Below the pieces are notes generated by a model. That model was not told where the DNA came from. It searched no databases and worked only from the letters and a program-made list of their open reading frames with translations. This document shows, piece by piece, positions 15,924 to 25,966 of a stretch of 64,000 bases of DNA. Source of the stretch: Taibaiella koreensis (GTDB lineage: Bacteria; Bacteroidota; Bacteroidia; Chitinophagales; Chitinophagaceae); NCBI RefSeq assembly GCF_003545715.1, contig NZ_QVNU01000005.1, positions 310,001-374,000 of the forward strand. Reading direction: 5' to 3'. Within the stretch, counting starts at the first letter, position 1. Every line of letters starts with the position of its first letter. A program made the position numbers and the translations under genes.

Positions 15924-16817
15924 TTACTTTCTCACAAACTTGCTGATGTAGATAGCATTGTCGGTAATTACCTGTAATGTATAATTGCCTACGGGTAGCT
16001 GCTCCACATTGCAGAAATATTGCCGAGTACCGCTGCTGGCACCACCCAGGGCTTTTGCATGTAAAACGCGCCCGTTCACATCTATCACCCTGGCTACTGT
16101 CGACCGGTTTGCCTTGCTGAATGTAAGCGCGAAATTGAGCTTGTCTGTAGTGGGATTGGGATAGACTTCCAGGGGGGTGTAACGCGTGCGGGACAATAGC
16201 TCTCCGATACTGGTACCAGCCTGCCAGATAACAGGCGTGTAGGACCAGTTATTGGTTTGATCGGGGTCGGTAAAGGTGCCCTCATTCCAATTGGGATAAG
16301 GCCTCATATGTGCGTACCATCCATAGGTTTGGCCGGAAACCAGCTCAGAACGGCGGTACAACATATCCTCGAACGGATTACCAATCCCGTGCTCTTCGAA
16401 ATACGGAATGTTCAATAAGCTCTCGATCGAATCGGTCGTAGGTACCCAACTGTTATCTAAATAAAAGATAGTCTTACCATTGGCCCCGGCATCGATATCG
16501 GAACCATCTAATGAAAATCCTCTATTGAAACTCATTTGCCCTTGTGCGTTCATCGTGCTCCAGGGTCCGAAAAAGGCAAAAGTATCTGCTGCCGTCAAAA
16601 TGCCACCGGAAGAATCGATGGTAAAAATGATAGCGCCCTGTATACTGTCGGCAGGCGCAGGGAGATTATTGATAACGCCGGTCCCTGAAATCGGTTTGCC
16701 GGGTGTCAGCGCCTGGTTTTCCTGCATAATCGCAAAAGGCTTGAGATCGATCTCCTGTGCATAAACGCTTGTTCCTGCCATTCCTAAAAGAGTTAAACTC
16801 ACTAAAAATTTCTTCAT
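15924..16817 (-). CDS. Secreted T9SS type A cargo protein, paralog 2
   Basis: A 297-residue protein with a signal peptide (residues 1-20, ending VYAQ) and a type A T9SS sorting domain in about the last 80 residues (LEVYPNPTTDKLNF ... VEQLPVGNYTLQV ... ISKFVRK). It has the same length and layout as the product of the next gene, including a tyrosine- and tryptophan-bearing segment before the sorting domain (SGQTYGWYAHM against AGQAYGFFFKV). The middle domain is unknown. The promoter region shares an AT-rich block with the paralog, including TTTGGA followed by an A/T-rich ATATT segment. Confidence 0.85.
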   Translation of the reverse strand: MKKFLVSLTLLGMAGTSVYAQEIDLKPFAIMQENQALTPGKPISGTGVINNLPAPADSIQGAIIFTIDSSGGILTAADTFAFFGPWSTMNAQGQMSFNRGFSLDGSDIDAGANGKTIFYLDNSWVPTTDSIESLLNIPYFEEHGIGNPFEDMLYRRSELVSGQTYGWYAHMRPYPNWNEGTFTDPDQTNNWSYTPVIWQAGTSIGELLSRTRYTPLEVYPNPTTDKLNFALTFSKANRSTVARVIDVNGRVLHAKALGGASSGTRQYFCNVEQLPVGNYTLQVITDNAIYISKFVRK

Positions 16818-17063
16818 AGTTTCTTTGTTTACAACAAATTAAAAAATAATATCATCCAAATCTAATCATTTTTGGATTGCTACCATTTTTTTTCGAATTT
16901 TTTTAAGGTACTTTTTATCAATTATTTTCACATTTTAAAACACCGTATCTGAAGGTAATTTCATTGCCGCCTTAGCACAGCATAGTCGCCTTTATATTAA
17001 TAACGCACTCTTACTTTCTACCTACCAGGCCAATGCTTAATTTTACCCTTAAAAGCCTCATCG

Positions 17064-17795
17064 ATGAACTACCGTATATTATTGTTGCTGGCTGGTCTCG
17101 GTCCGCTGACCCTGCAGGCGCAGGAGGACGAATGGAAAGAGGCCAGTAAGGAAAGCCAGGCTTATCATGAATACCGCATGAAGATCACGAAGCCGCCATA
17201 TGGCCTGGACAAAGTGCAAAGGATGATCGGCGCCATGCCTGAAGGCGCGGAAGACGATCCCAGGCGCCCGGCTGCAAAGACTTATCAGTCCCTTTCCTTA
17301 AGGGAAAAGTTCACCTATCACATGATCCTGGGAGAAAGCTATGCCCAGAATTGTGATGTGATGCCGCCTATACAGGAAGAGCAGAAAAAAATATTTGCCC
17401 AGCTTCCCGATCCTTTTGACGAGTATAGCTGGAGCGAGGGACAGGAGGCTTTTTTGCGAAAAAACCGCGACTCCGTCCTGGCATTCATCCGCGAATCGGT
17501 GATCCGCAGCAAGCATATGGGACTCAATTATAAAAAAGCAGTGCTGCTGGTCAATGGCTGGGAAATGATCCCTTTCCTGGTCAATACCTATAAAGCCGAT
17601 CCAAAGGATCATGATATCCTGAGCCTGATGCTGTTGCTGATGAAAGATGGTCAATACCAACCCTTACTGGCATCGGCTTCCTGGAAAAAGCTCTACGGCC
17701 CTGACGCCAGCTACCAAAGCTGGATCGAATACAATAAAGCCAATGAAGCGCTGATCCTGAAAAGGGTAATGGAATACTACCAAACCCGCAAATAA
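17064..17795 (+). CDS. Secreted protein of unknown function
   Basis: A 243-residue protein with a signal peptide (MNYRILLLLAGLGPLTLQAQ). The mature part is charged and mostly helical by composition. It is rich in Lys, Glu and aromatic residues, and has a segment KMPP-like in the middle followed by a C-terminal EALILKRVMEYYQTRK tail. I do not recognise a domain. It is followed after five bases by the FGE-like gene, so the two are very likely cotranscribed, which may mean a shared extracytoplasmic role. Confidence 0.7.
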   Translation: MNYRILLLLAGLGPLTLQAQEDEWKEASKESQAYHEYRMKITKPPYGLDKVQRMIGAMPEGAEDDPRRPAAKTYQSLSLREKFTYHMILGESYAQNCDVMPPIQEEQKKIFAQLPDPFDEYSWSEGQEAFLRKNRDSVLAFIRESVIRSKHMGLNYKKAVLLVNGWEMIPFLVNTYKADPKDHDILSLMLLLMKDGQYQPLLASASWKKLYGPDASYQSWIEYNKANEALILKRVMEYYQTRK

Positions 17796-17800
17796 AGAAA

Positions 17801-18631
17801 ATGCGGCTGATCATTTTTGCATGGCTCCTGCTCACGGCATGGTATGCTCCGGCACAGACCGATACTACCTGGATCGCTGTCCCGCCGGGAAACTATACTA
17901 TTGGCGGAAAAGGCCACTTGCTCAATCCACTGCGGCAGGTAACGACCAAAGGCTTCGCTATTGCGGCTACCGAACTCACCAATGCTGCTTTTGCCCGGTT
18001 TGTTGCCGCTACCGGCTATATTACCGACGCTGAGCGAAAAAAGGATGCGCTCGTGTTTGCGCCCGGCCTGGCAGAATTCAGGTGGCTGGCCGATAGTACG
18101 GCCTGCTGGCGCTACCCCAATGGTAAAAGCCGTGGCGGGATCGAACAAAAAATGGATCATCCCGTAACCACCATCAGCTACAGCGATGCTGTAGCCTATT
18201 GCCGCTGGGCCGGTCTGCGCCTGCCTACGCTGGAAGAATGGGAAATCGCCTGCCGGGCAGGTACCCTGACTACCTACTTTTGGGGAAACGCACAAAGGGC
18301 TATAGATCAATACGCCAACATATGGCACGGCCGCGATCACCTGCAGCCTGACAGCAGCGATGGCTACCAGTACACGGCGCCGGTGGCCCGTTTCAAGCCC
18401 AATCCCTGGGGTATATATGACCTGTATGGCAATGTGTTCGAATTCTGCACCGGCGCCCTGCCCACCGACAAGCCCGGCAGTAAAGTGGTCCATGCCCGCG
18501 GCGGCTCCTGGTGGTGCAGCAGGAATGCCTGCAATTTCTTCAACTCGGTCGATATCGGTACGGTCCATCTGCACGCCTCATTCAGCAACCAGGGATTCCG
18601 TACCGTTAAAGATGCCGCTTCTCTCCGCTAG
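17801..18631 (+). CDS. Formylglycine-generating-enzyme-like protein with both catalytic cysteines
   Basis: A 276-residue protein with a signal peptide (ending PAQ near residue 19) and one FGE-sulfatase (SUMF1) domain. Family landmarks include AIAATELTNAAFARFV, HPVTTISYSDAVAYCRWAGLRLPTLEEWE, GNVFEFC and the C-terminal GGSWWCSRNAC followed by SNQGFR. Cys239 and Cys244 have the same CxxxxC spacing as the copper-binding active-site pair of FGE, which converts Cys in sulfatases to formylglycine. Many bacterial members lack this pair, so its presence supports an oxidase. No sulfatase is encoded nearby. The export signal implies a periplasmic or extracellular target. Operon with the gene at 17064. 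Confidence 0.82.
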   Translation: MRLIIFAWLLLTAWYAPAQTDTTWIAVPPGNYTIGGKGHLLNPLRQVTTKGFAIAATELTNAAFARFVAATGYITDAERKKDALVFAPGLAEFRWLADSTACWRYPNGKSRGGIEQKMDHPVTTISYSDAVAYCRWAGLRLPTLEEWEIACRAGTLTTYFWGNAQRAIDQYANIWHGRDHLQPDSSDGYQYTAPVARFKPNPWGIYDLYGNVFEFCTGALPTDKPGSKVVHARGGSWWCSRNACNFFNSVDIGTVHLHASFSNQGFRTVKDAASLR

Positions 18632-18695
18632 CGATCACAGGAACGCCCAAGATAGCCAGCCAGCGCATTGTAGCAAGGGTTTTATTGAAATTGCT

Positions 18696-18703
18696 TACCT
18701 TTG
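18696..18703 (+). promoter_or_regulatory. Possible promoter -7 element
   Basis: TACCTTTG matches TAnnTTTG, 86 bases before the gene at 18789. No TTG at a good distance upstream was found, so this is a weak call. Confidence 0.4.
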
Positions 18704-18788
18704 TGGCCCTTTTCTATGCCTATATGGCAGGTGGGGCTTTTTTTGCACGGATTTTGCTTAAAATACAGAGTCAACTTTTTCTAAACCC

Positions 18789-19259
18789 ATGATTGTCCGG
18801 AGGATCTCTTATTTCACGTTTATTGTTGCCATGACCACCATGGCGACCGTGAGCTCCTGTAACCGGGCCAGGGAAAAGGCCAAACAATCGGTCAATTATG
18901 CCGGAGCGGTGGTAGGCAAAGGCTCTTCCGAGTTTTTGGACGGTGTGGCCGATGGCGTGAGCCAGAGCTTTGACTGCACCCTTGAGCTGGCCAAAGTGCT
19001 GCAGAGCAAAGGGGTCAAGGGCGGCAAATTCAGGATCACAACCAGTAACAATGGCCATGAGAATGTGGTCAGTGTTTACCTGATCTTTGACAAAGACTAT
19101 AAGGGGCCTGTTTCCGCAAGGATTTTTGACAGTAAAGACCAGGAATATGGCAGGGCTACTGCCAGCCTGGATGTGCGTGCCGGCAGCGCCGGCTTTACCG
19201 ACCTGGTATTCGACGAGCGCACCAATATTGAGCGCAAAAGCCGTATCCTGCTGGAATAG
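18789..19259 (+). CDS. Putative lipoprotein of unknown function
   Basis: A 156-residue protein. A hydrophobic N-terminus ends in VSSC near residue 24, which fits a lipobox. The mature part has a short helical section and a beta-rich C-terminal half (VVSVYLIFDKDYKGPVSARIFDSKDQEYGRA) that looks like an immunoglobulin-like or C2-like sandwich. No family is recognised. It lies 78 bases upstream of secA on the same strand and may be cotranscribed with it. Confidence 0.6.
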   Translation: MIVRRISYFTFIVAMTTMATVSSCNRAREKAKQSVNYAGAVVGKGSSEFLDGVADGVSQSFDCTLELAKVLQSKGVKGGKFRITTSNNGHENVVSVYLIFDKDYKGPVSARIFDSKDQEYGRATASLDVRAGSAGFTDLVFDERTNIERKSRILLE

Positions 19260-19337
19260 AGATGGAATAAAGAGGCGCATCCCTGTGCCCGGTTTCCGGT
19301 TCCATATCTATTTTCCATTCTTTTTAAAATCCAAACA

Positions 19338-22300
19338 ATGTTAGGTTTCATATCTAAAATATTCGGGGGTAGCAAGTCTGAAAAAGACGTCAAGAAGATC
19401 CTGCCCCTGGTTAAAGAGATCAATAGTCATTTCGAAAGCTATGCTTCGCTTTCCAATGACGCGCTTCGTCACAAAACGGTGGAATTCCGTGAACGTATTG
19501 CCCAGCATCTTTCCGATATCGACGCGCAGATCGCTGCCAAGAAAGCCGAAGCCGACGATAACGTCGAAGTAGACCTGCACCAGCGTGAAGCCATTTATGA
19601 CGAAGTGGACAAGCTGGACAAAAAACGCAATGAGCACCTGGAAGAAGTGCTTGAGAACCTGCTTCCCGAAGCCTTTGCCGTGGTGAAGGAAACGGCCCGT
19701 CGCTTCAAGGAAAATAAAGAGGTTGTCTCTACGGCTACGCCCCGGGATCGCGACCTGGCGTCGATGCGTGATTACCTGCGTATCGAAGGCGATCAATCCA
19801 TTTACAACAACTCCTGGTCTGCGGCCGGCGTAGAGGTAAGCTGGAATATGCTTCACTACGATGTACAGTTGATAGGCGGTTCGGTGCTGCACCAGGGTAA
19901 GATATCCGAAATGGCGACCGGTGAAGGTAAGACGCTGGTGTCTACCCTTCCCGCTTACCTCAATGCCCTTGCCGGACGTGGCGTACACGTAGTTACGGTG
20001 AACGACTACCTGGCCCGTCGTGACCAGGAATGGAATGGGCCCGTATTTGAGTGGCTGGGCCTTACAGTAGATTGTATCGATAAGCACCAGCCCAATTCGG
20101 AGCAACGCCGCAATGCTTACCTGGCCGATATTACCTATGGCACCAATAATGAATTTGGCTTCGACTACTTGCGCGACAACATGGTGCACAACCCCGAAGA
20201 AATGGTGCAACGTAAGCATCACTTTGCTATGGTCGATGAGGTCGACAGTGTATTGATCGACGATGCCCGTACGCCGCTGATCATTTCAGGTCCTGTGCCC
20301 AAAGGCGATGAACAGCAGTTCCATATCCTGAAGCCCCGGATCGAAAAGCTGCTGGAAGCCCAGCGCAGGATCGTGAACCAATCGCTGACCGAAGCGAAAA
20401 AAATGATCTCAGAAGGTAAGACCGACAAAGACAATGGCGGTCTGCACCTGTACCGCGCTTATCGCGGCCTGCCCAAAAACTCGGCGATCATTAAATACCT
20501 GAGCGAAGAAGGCAATAAGCAGATTCTGCAAAAAGCGGAGAATCACTTCATAGGCGAGCAGCAACGCAATATGCCCAAGGTCAACGAAGAGCTGTACTTC
20601 TACATTGACGAGAAGCAGAACAGCGTAGACCTTACGGAAAAAGGTATCGCGCTGATTACCGGCGCCGGCGAAGATGCCAGCTTCTTTATCCTTCCCGACA
20701 TTGGTTCGGAGCTGGCAGACATCGAAAAACAAGGCCTCCCTGCCGAAGAAAAAGCGGCGAGAAAGGATACCGTATTGCAGGAATACGCGGCTAAGGCCGA
20801 TCGTATCCACTCGGTGCAGCAATTGCTGAAAGCCTATACACTCTTTGAGAAAGATGTGGAGTATGTAGTGATGGACGAGAAAGTCAAGATCGTGGATGAG
20901 CAAACCGGCCGTATTATGGAAGGCCGCCGTTATAGCGATGGCCTGCACCAGGCCATTGAAGCGAAAGAGAATGTGACCGTGGAAGCGGCTACACAGACTT
21001 TTGCCACCGTTACCCTGCAGAACTACTTCCGTATGTACCATAAGCTGTGCGGTATGACCGGTACGGCCGAAACGGAAGCCGGTGAGTTCTGGCAGATCTA
21101 TAAGCTGGATGTGGTATCGATACCCACCAACCTTACTATTTCGCGTAACGACCGCCAGGACCTTGTATACAAGACCAAAAGGGAAAAATACAAGGCTGTA
21201 ATTGACGAGATCGAAGCCCTGCGCGGCGTAGGCCGCCCCGTGCTGGTAGGTACTACCTCGGTGGAAGTATCGGAGCTGCTGAGCCGTATGCTGCAGCAGA
21301 AAAAGATCCCTCACAATGTACTGAATGCAAAACAACACTCCCGCGAAGCCCAGGTAGTGGCGGAGGCCGGCCTTAGCGGCGCGGTGACTATTGCCACCAA
21401 TATGGCGGGCCGTGGTACGGATATCAAGCTGGGCGCCGGCGTGAAAGAAGCAGGCGGCCTGGCCATTATTGGTACCGAGCGCCACGAAAGCCGCCGTGTG
21501 GACCGCCAGCTGCGTGGCCGTTCAGGCCGCCAGGGCGACCCCGGTACTTCCCAGTTCTTTGTATCGCTGGAAGACGATCTCATGCGCTTGTTCGGCTCCG
21601 AGCGTATTGCCGCCATGATGGACCGTATGGGCCATAAGGAAGGAGAAGTACTGCAGCACAGCATGATCACCCGTTCTATCGAAAGAGCGCAGAAGAAAGT
21701 AGAAGAAAATAACTTCGGCATCCGCAAGAACCTGCTTGAGTATGACGACGTCATGAACACCCAGCGTGATGCAATCTATAAGCGTCGCCGTCATGCCTTG
21801 TTTGGAGAGCGCCTGGCCATCGATCTCGACAATGCCCTGATCGATGTTTGCGCCAACCTGGCCGCAGAATTCGGCAACGATCCCGAAAACCTAAAGATCG
21901 AAGTGGTGCGCCAGCTGGCCATCGAGCCCGAATTTGCCGATGGAGACTTTAAGAATACCGATCTGCTGGGCGATAAGCTATACCATCAAGCCAAGGATTT
22001 CTATCAGCGTAAAATGGATGGCCTCTGCGAGCATATCCATCCCCAGTTTGCCCAGATACTGGAGCAGCAGGGCGATCGCGTGGAAAATATCGTAATCCCC
22101 TTCACCGACGGCGTACGTGGCATGCAGCTGTACATCAACCTGCGTGAAGCGGTAGACAAGAAAGCCCGCCCTGTAGTCGATACCCTGGAAAGGAACATTA
22201 CCCTGGCCATGATCGACGAAACCTGGAAAGACCACCTGAGAGCGATGGACGATCTGCGCCAGTCGGTGCGCATGGCCTCTTACGAGCAGAAAGATCCGCT

Positions 22301-22655
22301 GCTGATCTATAAGTTTGAAGCCTTTGAGCTGTTCAAGAAGGCGCTACTTGAGATTAACCAGCACATCATTTCGTTCCTCTACCGCGCCGGTATCCCTATC
22401 CAGGAAGCGCCGCCCCAGGCTGCGCAAATGCCGCCGCAACGTACCGATATGAGCCAGCTGCATGATAACAAGGCACAGATCGAAGCCGCAGGCGAAGACT
22501 ATGCCGCCGATGAGAACGACTACTACCAGGAACCCGGCGCGCCGCCTGCAGTGAAGCGCCAGCCCGTAAGTGTTGAGCCTAAGATCGGCCGCAACGATCC
22601 TTGTCCCTGTGGTAGCGGTAAGAAGTATAAGGCCTGCCACGGCAAGCATTTGTAA
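19338..22655 (+). CDS. secA: Preprotein translocase ATPase SecA
   Basis: A 1105-residue motor ATPase that drives proteins through SecYEG. Walker A is seen as [10 protein letters not shown], Walker B as [18 protein letters not shown], and the helicase-like motif as [13 protein letters not shown]. The length is greater than the usual 840-900 residues, as is common in Bacteroidota, where an insert follows the first nucleotide-binding half (about residues 330-460). The end is the zinc-binding [17 protein letters not shown] that binds SecB or lipids. All T9SS and outer-membrane proteins in this window depend on this route for their first membrane crossing. Confidence 0.98.
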   Translation: MLGFISKIFGGSKSEKDVKKILPLVKEINSHFESYASLSNDALRHKTVEFRERIAQHLSDIDAQIAAKKAEADDNVEVDLHQREAIYDEVDKLDKKRNEHLEEVLENLLPEAFAVVKETARRFKENKEVVSTATPRDRDLASMRDYLRIEGDQSIYNNSWSAAGVEVSWNMLHYDVQLIGGSVLHQGKISEMATGEGKTLVSTLPAYLNALAGRGVHVVTVNDYLARRDQEWNGPVFEWLGLTVDCIDKHQPNSEQRRNAYLADITYGTNNEFGFDYLRDNMVHNPEEMVQRKHHFAMVDEVDSVLIDDARTPLIISGPVPKGDEQQFHILKPRIEKLLEAQRRIVNQSLTEAKKMISEGKTDKDNGGLHLYRAYRGLPKNSAIIKYLSEEGNKQILQKAENHFIGEQQRNMPKVNEELYFYIDEKQNSVDLTEKGIALITGAGEDASFFILPDIGSELADIEKQGLPAEEKAARKDTVLQEYAAKADRIHSVQQLLKAYTLFEKDVEYVVMDEKVKIVDEQTGRIMEGRRYSDGLHQAIEAKENVTVEAATQTFATVTLQNYFRMYHKLCGMTGTAETEAGEFWQIYKLDVVSIPTNLTISRNDRQDLVYKTKREKYKAVIDEIEALRGVGRPVLVGTTSVEVSELLSRMLQQKKIPHNVLNAKQHSREAQVVAEAGLSGAVTIATNMAGRGTDIKLGAGVKEAGGLAIIGTERHESRRVDRQLRGRSGRQGDPGTSQFFVSLEDDLMRLFGSERIAAMMDRMGHKEGEVLQHSMITRSIERAQKKVEENNFGIRKNLLEYDDVMNTQRDAIYKRRRHALFGERLAIDLDNALIDVCANLAAEFGNDPENLKIEVVRQLAIEPEFADGDFKNTDLLGDKLYHQAKDFYQRKMDGLCEHIHPQFAQILEQQGDRVENIVIPFTDGVRGMQLYINLREAVDKKARPVVDTLERNITLAMIDETWKDHLRAMDDLRQSVRMASYEQKDPLLIYKFEAFELFKKALLEINQHIISFLYRAGIPIQEAPPQAAQMPPQRTDMSQLHDNKAQIEAAGEDYAADENDYYQEPGAPPAVKRQPVSVEPKIGRNDPCPCGSGKKYKACHGKHL

Positions 22656-22676
22656 GACAAAAAGGTTTAAGCTATA

Positions 22677-22712
22677 GCAGGCAGCATCTTGAAGATGCTG
22701 CCTGCGCTTTTT
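22677..22712 (+). terminator. Intrinsic terminator after secA
   Basis: GCAGGCAGCATC, loop TTGAA and GATGCTGCCTGC form a perfect 12-bp stem. GC and five T follow. Confidence 0.92.
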
Positions 22713-22755
22713 ATGGAAAAATCTGTGATGGCCATCTTATGCTAAACCAGGTCTT

Positions 22756-23154
22756 ATGCGCCTCCTCTCCCTTTTCCTATTGTGCTGCAGCCTTGCTTAT
22801 ACCGCCGGAGCGCAGCAACCATCCGTAATACCGGCCGTTACCCTGTTTGGCGGTACCCGGCCAGAAACCTTACCAGCATTCCCCGGAGGTACGGCAGCGT
22901 TGCTCCGCTTCATTACTCAAAATTTGTACATCCCGGATGCATTGGAGGCATTTGCCGGCAGGATCATTATACGCTTCGATATCGACGAGCAGGGCCGTCC
23001 CGATGCGATAAGGATAATACGCTCGCCCGACCCGGCAATAGACAGCGCTGCTATAGCCATGGTCAAAAAAATGCCCCGCTGGGAGCCCGCTTTGCGGGAC
23101 GGGAAACCAACAAGATACACTTATCATCTTCCGCTGGTCATCCATACCCTATAG
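22756..23154 (+). CDS. TonB C-terminal domain protein
   Basis: A 132-residue secreted protein with a signal peptide (ending TAGAQ). A TonB-like C-terminal domain follows: FPGGTAALLRFITQNLYIPDALE, then GRIIIRFDIDEQGRPDAIRIIRSPDPAIDSAAIAMVKKMPRWEPALRDGKP. This is the standard Bacteroidota layout of the domain. It lacks the usual cytoplasmic anchor and proline-rich linker, so it may be a periplasmic TonB-domain protein rather than an energy transducer. Confidence 0.8.
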   Translation: MRLLSLFLLCCSLAYTAGAQQPSVIPAVTLFGGTRPETLPAFPGGTAALLRFITQNLYIPDALEAFAGRIIIRFDIDEQGRPDAIRIIRSPDPAIDSAAIAMVKKMPRWEPALRDGKPTRYTYHLPLVIHTL

Positions 23155-23258
23155 CCCGGCTGATTGACAAGTACAGATGAGACTCTTTCCTTTTTCTGAC
23201 TATCCGGATATCTATTCCTTTGTGTTTTCCGGCGCAATGAGCTTGTTCCATATTTACC

Positions 23259-23291
23259 ACTAAGGTTTCTACTAGTAGTTTCTTAGTTTTG
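23259..23291 (+). promoter_or_regulatory. Promoter with nested dyad before the methyltransferase gene
   Basis: TAGTTTTG (23284-23291) matches the -7 consensus TAnnTTTG, 19 bases before the gene start. It overlaps a nested dyad: an inner palindrome CTACTAGTAG (23269-23278) flanked by ACTAAG (23259-23264) and CTTAGT (23282-23287). A regulator bound there would mask the promoter. The operator role is inferred. Confidence 0.5.
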
Positions 23292-23310
23292 CAGAAATCA
23301 GTATAGAACC

Positions 23311-24129
23311 ATGCAGATGACTCCCGAACATTTTTTCGAGCTTTTTCTTAAAGAACTGGAACAGCGCGAAGAGATGCATCGTTATTACAAATTTCTCGGC
23401 AAAGCTTCGTCTTTTCATTTCCGTAAAAACTACTTCCTGGAACGGCTGCGGTACATTGCCGCACGCATCAACGATCCATCCAAAAAGGTCTGGGACTGCG
23501 GCTCGGGCTATGGTACTACGGCTTTATTCCTGGCCATGAACGGCATCAGCACACATGGTACCACATTGGAATTTTATTTTGAAACAGTGGCAAAGCGCTA
23601 CACTTACTGGAACCAATTTGGCAATGCCAACCTCTTTACCTGCTCTTATGAAAACCTCTTCGATAACCCACCGGCAGCTGTCAGCTACGATATGGTGATC
23701 GTACAGGATACATTGCATCACCTGGAGCCTATAGGCGATGCCCTCGCTATCTTTCATAAGGCGTTAAAGCCCGGCGGACAGCTGCTGGCCATTGAAGAAA
23801 ATGGCAGCAATGTGATTCAGAACATCAAGCTATACAAATACAGGGGCAATAAGCGTATTATAAAGCAGTGGGATGAGAAGCTCCAGAAAGATATCCTGAT
23901 CGGGAACGAGAATATCCGTAGCCTGGCTGCCTGGACAGCGCTGATGGATCGGGCGCATTTCCATATCGATCCGGCATCGGTACAATATGTGCGGTATTAC
24001 CTGCCCTACCGCTACCGCAATACCGATCCCGAAGAACTATTGCGTAAAGAGGCGGAAATGCAGCGCAGGAGCCGGTTTCGCCGCGAATACTTTTTCTTCG
24101 GGCTCAACTTTGTAGCCGAACGTAAATAA
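23311..24129 (+). CDS. SAM-dependent methyltransferase, class I
   Basis: A 272-residue protein with a Rossmann-type SAM site at residues 58-80 (VWDCGSGYGTTALFLAMNG). It has the VIVQDTLHHLEPIGDAL motif of class I enzymes and the LKPGGQLLAIEENGSN post-motif strand. About 55 residues precede the fold and a C-terminal helical extension of about 70 residues follows; both may select the substrate, which is unknown. No biosynthetic genes lie next to it. It stands alone between terminators. Confidence 0.75.
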   Translation: MQMTPEHFFELFLKELEQREEMHRYYKFLGKASSFHFRKNYFLERLRYIAARINDPSKKVWDCGSGYGTTALFLAMNGISTHGTTLEFYFETVAKRYTYWNQFGNANLFTCSYENLFDNPPAAVSYDMVIVQDTLHHLEPIGDALAIFHKALKPGGQLLAIEENGSNVIQNIKLYKYRGNKRIIKQWDEKLQKDILIGNENIRSLAAWTALMDRAHFHIDPASVQYVRYYLPYRYRNTDPEELLRKEAEMQRRSRFRREYFFFGLNFVAERK

Positions 24130-24168
24130 AAGAGAAGTCAAGTTTTTAAAACTTGACTTCTCTTTTAT
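24126..24168. terminator. Bidirectional terminator between methyltransferase and DUF4476 genes
   Basis: A long, nearly perfect stem of about 19 bp, with A and T tracts at both ends and the core AGAAGTCAAG / CTTGACTTCT, sits between two convergent genes. Confidence 0.92.
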
Positions 24169-24181
24169 CGGGCTTCCCTTG

Positions 24182-25294
24182 TTATTTAGGATTAATGATC
24201 TGCCGGAATTTTTCTTTCAGGAAAGAGGTCTTGAACAGGCTCTCGAGCCTGGGATAATTGCTCTGGTCGCTGGTTTGGGCATACAGCATCTTGACCACAT
24301 CAAACCTTCCCGATTGCGTATCCAGGTTGTTGGCAATAATGCGTACCTGTTCTGTAGTGAAACAAAGACGGCCCTTGCTTTTGGATAGTACTTTGATGCG
24401 GGCATCGTCGTCTGATTTATCCAGGATCTTGAGCGCAAAATTTTCAAAATCGTCGCTGCTCATGGCTGTCTTACAATCGCTGTTGGGCACGCCGGGATCA
24501 TTGGCTTCTGCTTTCGATGCTTTGCTATGTTCCGGAAAATCCGTTTCGTCGGTGATCGCTGCCAGATCACCCTCATCGGTCTTTACTTCTTTCTTCGGCG
24601 CCTTCTTTTTGGTCTTTGCCGGTTTGGGCACCGGAGGCAAAGGGTCGGATACAGCAACCGCCGGTGCGCTGCCAACGGCGGTCCCATCGCTGTTCAGCTC
24701 GACATTATCCAGAAAGCGATTGTCCTTTTTGGGTTCCTGCGCAACATCCGCTTCTTCCGTCTTTGCCGGCTTTGCTTTTGTCTTTTTCTTTTCGGGGCGG
24801 AAAGCCGGTATTTCGCCGTCGCCGGAAGCGGCTACCGGTGCGGTAGCAGCTATAGGAACTTCAGCTGCGGGCGCTGTATTGCTGGCCACAGGCGGCGCCT
24901 GCTGTTGTTCTGGTTCGGGTATATGATCTTCTTCCGGTTTGTTGCCCGATACGATATAGTTTTTTTGCTGGATATCGTAGAGCGCAAACTGCCGGTCATT
25001 TACCTTTTGCAGCACAAAGCCCCTGCTTCCCGATTCCGGAACATTGATCGCAAATTTCTGCGGCGGATAAGCATTCTGCTGGAACAATATCTCGATATAG
25101 CTTACGCCGGCCGCAAGGTTGGGAATAATACAGTAGTTCTTTCCCAGCCGGGGCTGCATCTGTCCTTCCAGCTTTACATAGAAGGGTGTTTGCTTATCGC
25201 CTTCGATATACACATAAGAATAATTACCGGCATAGACACTTTGTGCCAGCAGGCACATACCACATATAAGGCTGAGGATATACTTCATTTGCAA
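24182..25294 (-). CDS. Secreted DUF4476-domain protein
   Basis: A 370-residue protein. A signal peptide (ending YAGNY) is followed by a beta-rich N-terminal part of about 100 residues. A Pro, Ala and Lys-rich low-complexity linker (about residues 115-265) includes PAKTKKKAPKKE. The DUF4476 domain covers about the last 95 residues (DDFENFALKILDKSDDDARIKVL ... QVRIIANNLDTQSGRFDVVKMLYAQTSDQSNY). DUF4476 is a Bacteroidota domain of unknown function. The linker suggests a surface-exposed or cell-wall-spanning protein. Confidence 0.82.
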   Translation of the reverse strand: MQMKYILSLICGMCLLAQSVYAGNYSYVYIEGDKQTPFYVKLEGQMQPRLGKNYCIIPNLAAGVSYIEILFQQNAYPPQKFAINVPESGSRGFVLQKVNDRQFALYDIQQKNYIVSGNKPEEDHIPEPEQQQAPPVASNTAPAAEVPIAATAPVAASGDGEIPAFRPEKKKTKAKPAKTEEADVAQEPKKDNRFLDNVELNSDGTAVGSAPAVAVSDPLPPVPKPAKTKKKAPKKEVKTDEGDLAAITDETDFPEHSKASKAEANDPGVPNSDCKTAMSSDDFENFALKILDKSDDDARIKVLSKSKGRLCFTTEQVRIIANNLDTQSGRFDVVKMLYAQTSDQSNYPRLESLFKTSFLKEKFRQIINPK

Positions 25295-25322
25295 TCGTGT
25301 TAAATCGTTCTTCTTAATCCTA

Positions 25323-25823
25323 TCAGGCCAGCTCGATCAGGACCTCGCCTTTTTCCACGGCTTTGCGTTCGGTCACCTTGATCGCCTTTACCGTAGCATC
25401 GGCCGGCGCTTTGAATACATTCTCCATTTTCATGGCCTCCAGGATCAGTACGGGGTCGCCCTTTTTCAGCTGCTGTCCTTCTGTTACCATTACCTTCAGC
25501 ACCAGGCCGGGCATAGGTGCTTTAATCGCCTCTACTTTACGGGCATTGCCTATGTTCAGGCCCATTTTCTGCAACAGCTGATCGATAGGCTCTCTGATGG
25601 CCATCTCATAGTTGTTACCGTTTACCTTTATCTTAAGCTGCTTGGCTGCACGGTCCACATGATCGACCACGGCAAGATAGCTTTTACCATTGGCCAGAAT
25701 GCTGAAGGTACCGTTGGGCAGCTGTTTCATATCCCAGCCGATCTGCGTTTCATTTACGGTTACAACATCGTCAGATGCCGCTACTTCCAGCTCTGCGCGG
25801 TCGTTGATCTTGATTTTATTCAT
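25323..25823 (-). CDS. Biotin carboxyl carrier protein (acyl-CoA carboxylase type)
   Basis: A 166-residue protein. The C-terminal half is a biotinyl domain with EAMKMEN, where Lys132 is the expected biotin attachment site, and the [26 protein letters not shown] start. The N-terminal half resembles the beta-rich extension of small carrier subunits of propionyl- or methylmalonyl-CoA carboxylase complexes. No carboxylase subunit is next to it, so the partner enzyme is unclear. Confidence 0.88.
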   Translation of the reverse strand: MNKIKINDRAELEVAASDDVVTVNETQIGWDMKQLPNGTFSILANGKSYLAVVDHVDRAAKQLKIKVNGNNYEMAIREPIDQLLQKMGLNIGNARKVEAIKAPMPGLVLKVMVTEGQQLKKGDPVLILEAMKMENVFKAPADATVKAIKVTERKAVEKGEVLIELA

Positions 25824-25903
25824 ACCAGATGTAACAAATTACCTGCAAATGTAAGGTTTAAAAAGGGACCTTGATCCAGGCGGCTTTCATTATAACAAAA
25901 CTG

Positions 25904-25933
25904 TTTGAACGCGGTAAATTTTGAGTAATTTCG
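25904..25933 (+). promoter_or_regulatory. Promoter of the yebC-like gene
   Basis: TTTG (25904-25907) and TAATTTCG (25926-25933) are separated by 18 bases. They fit the Bacteroidota pattern with one mismatch in the -7 element, 33 bases before the start codon. Confidence 0.55.
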
Positions 25934-25966
25934 CACCCAGTTTCAAATCAATTCCTTCCAAATTTT

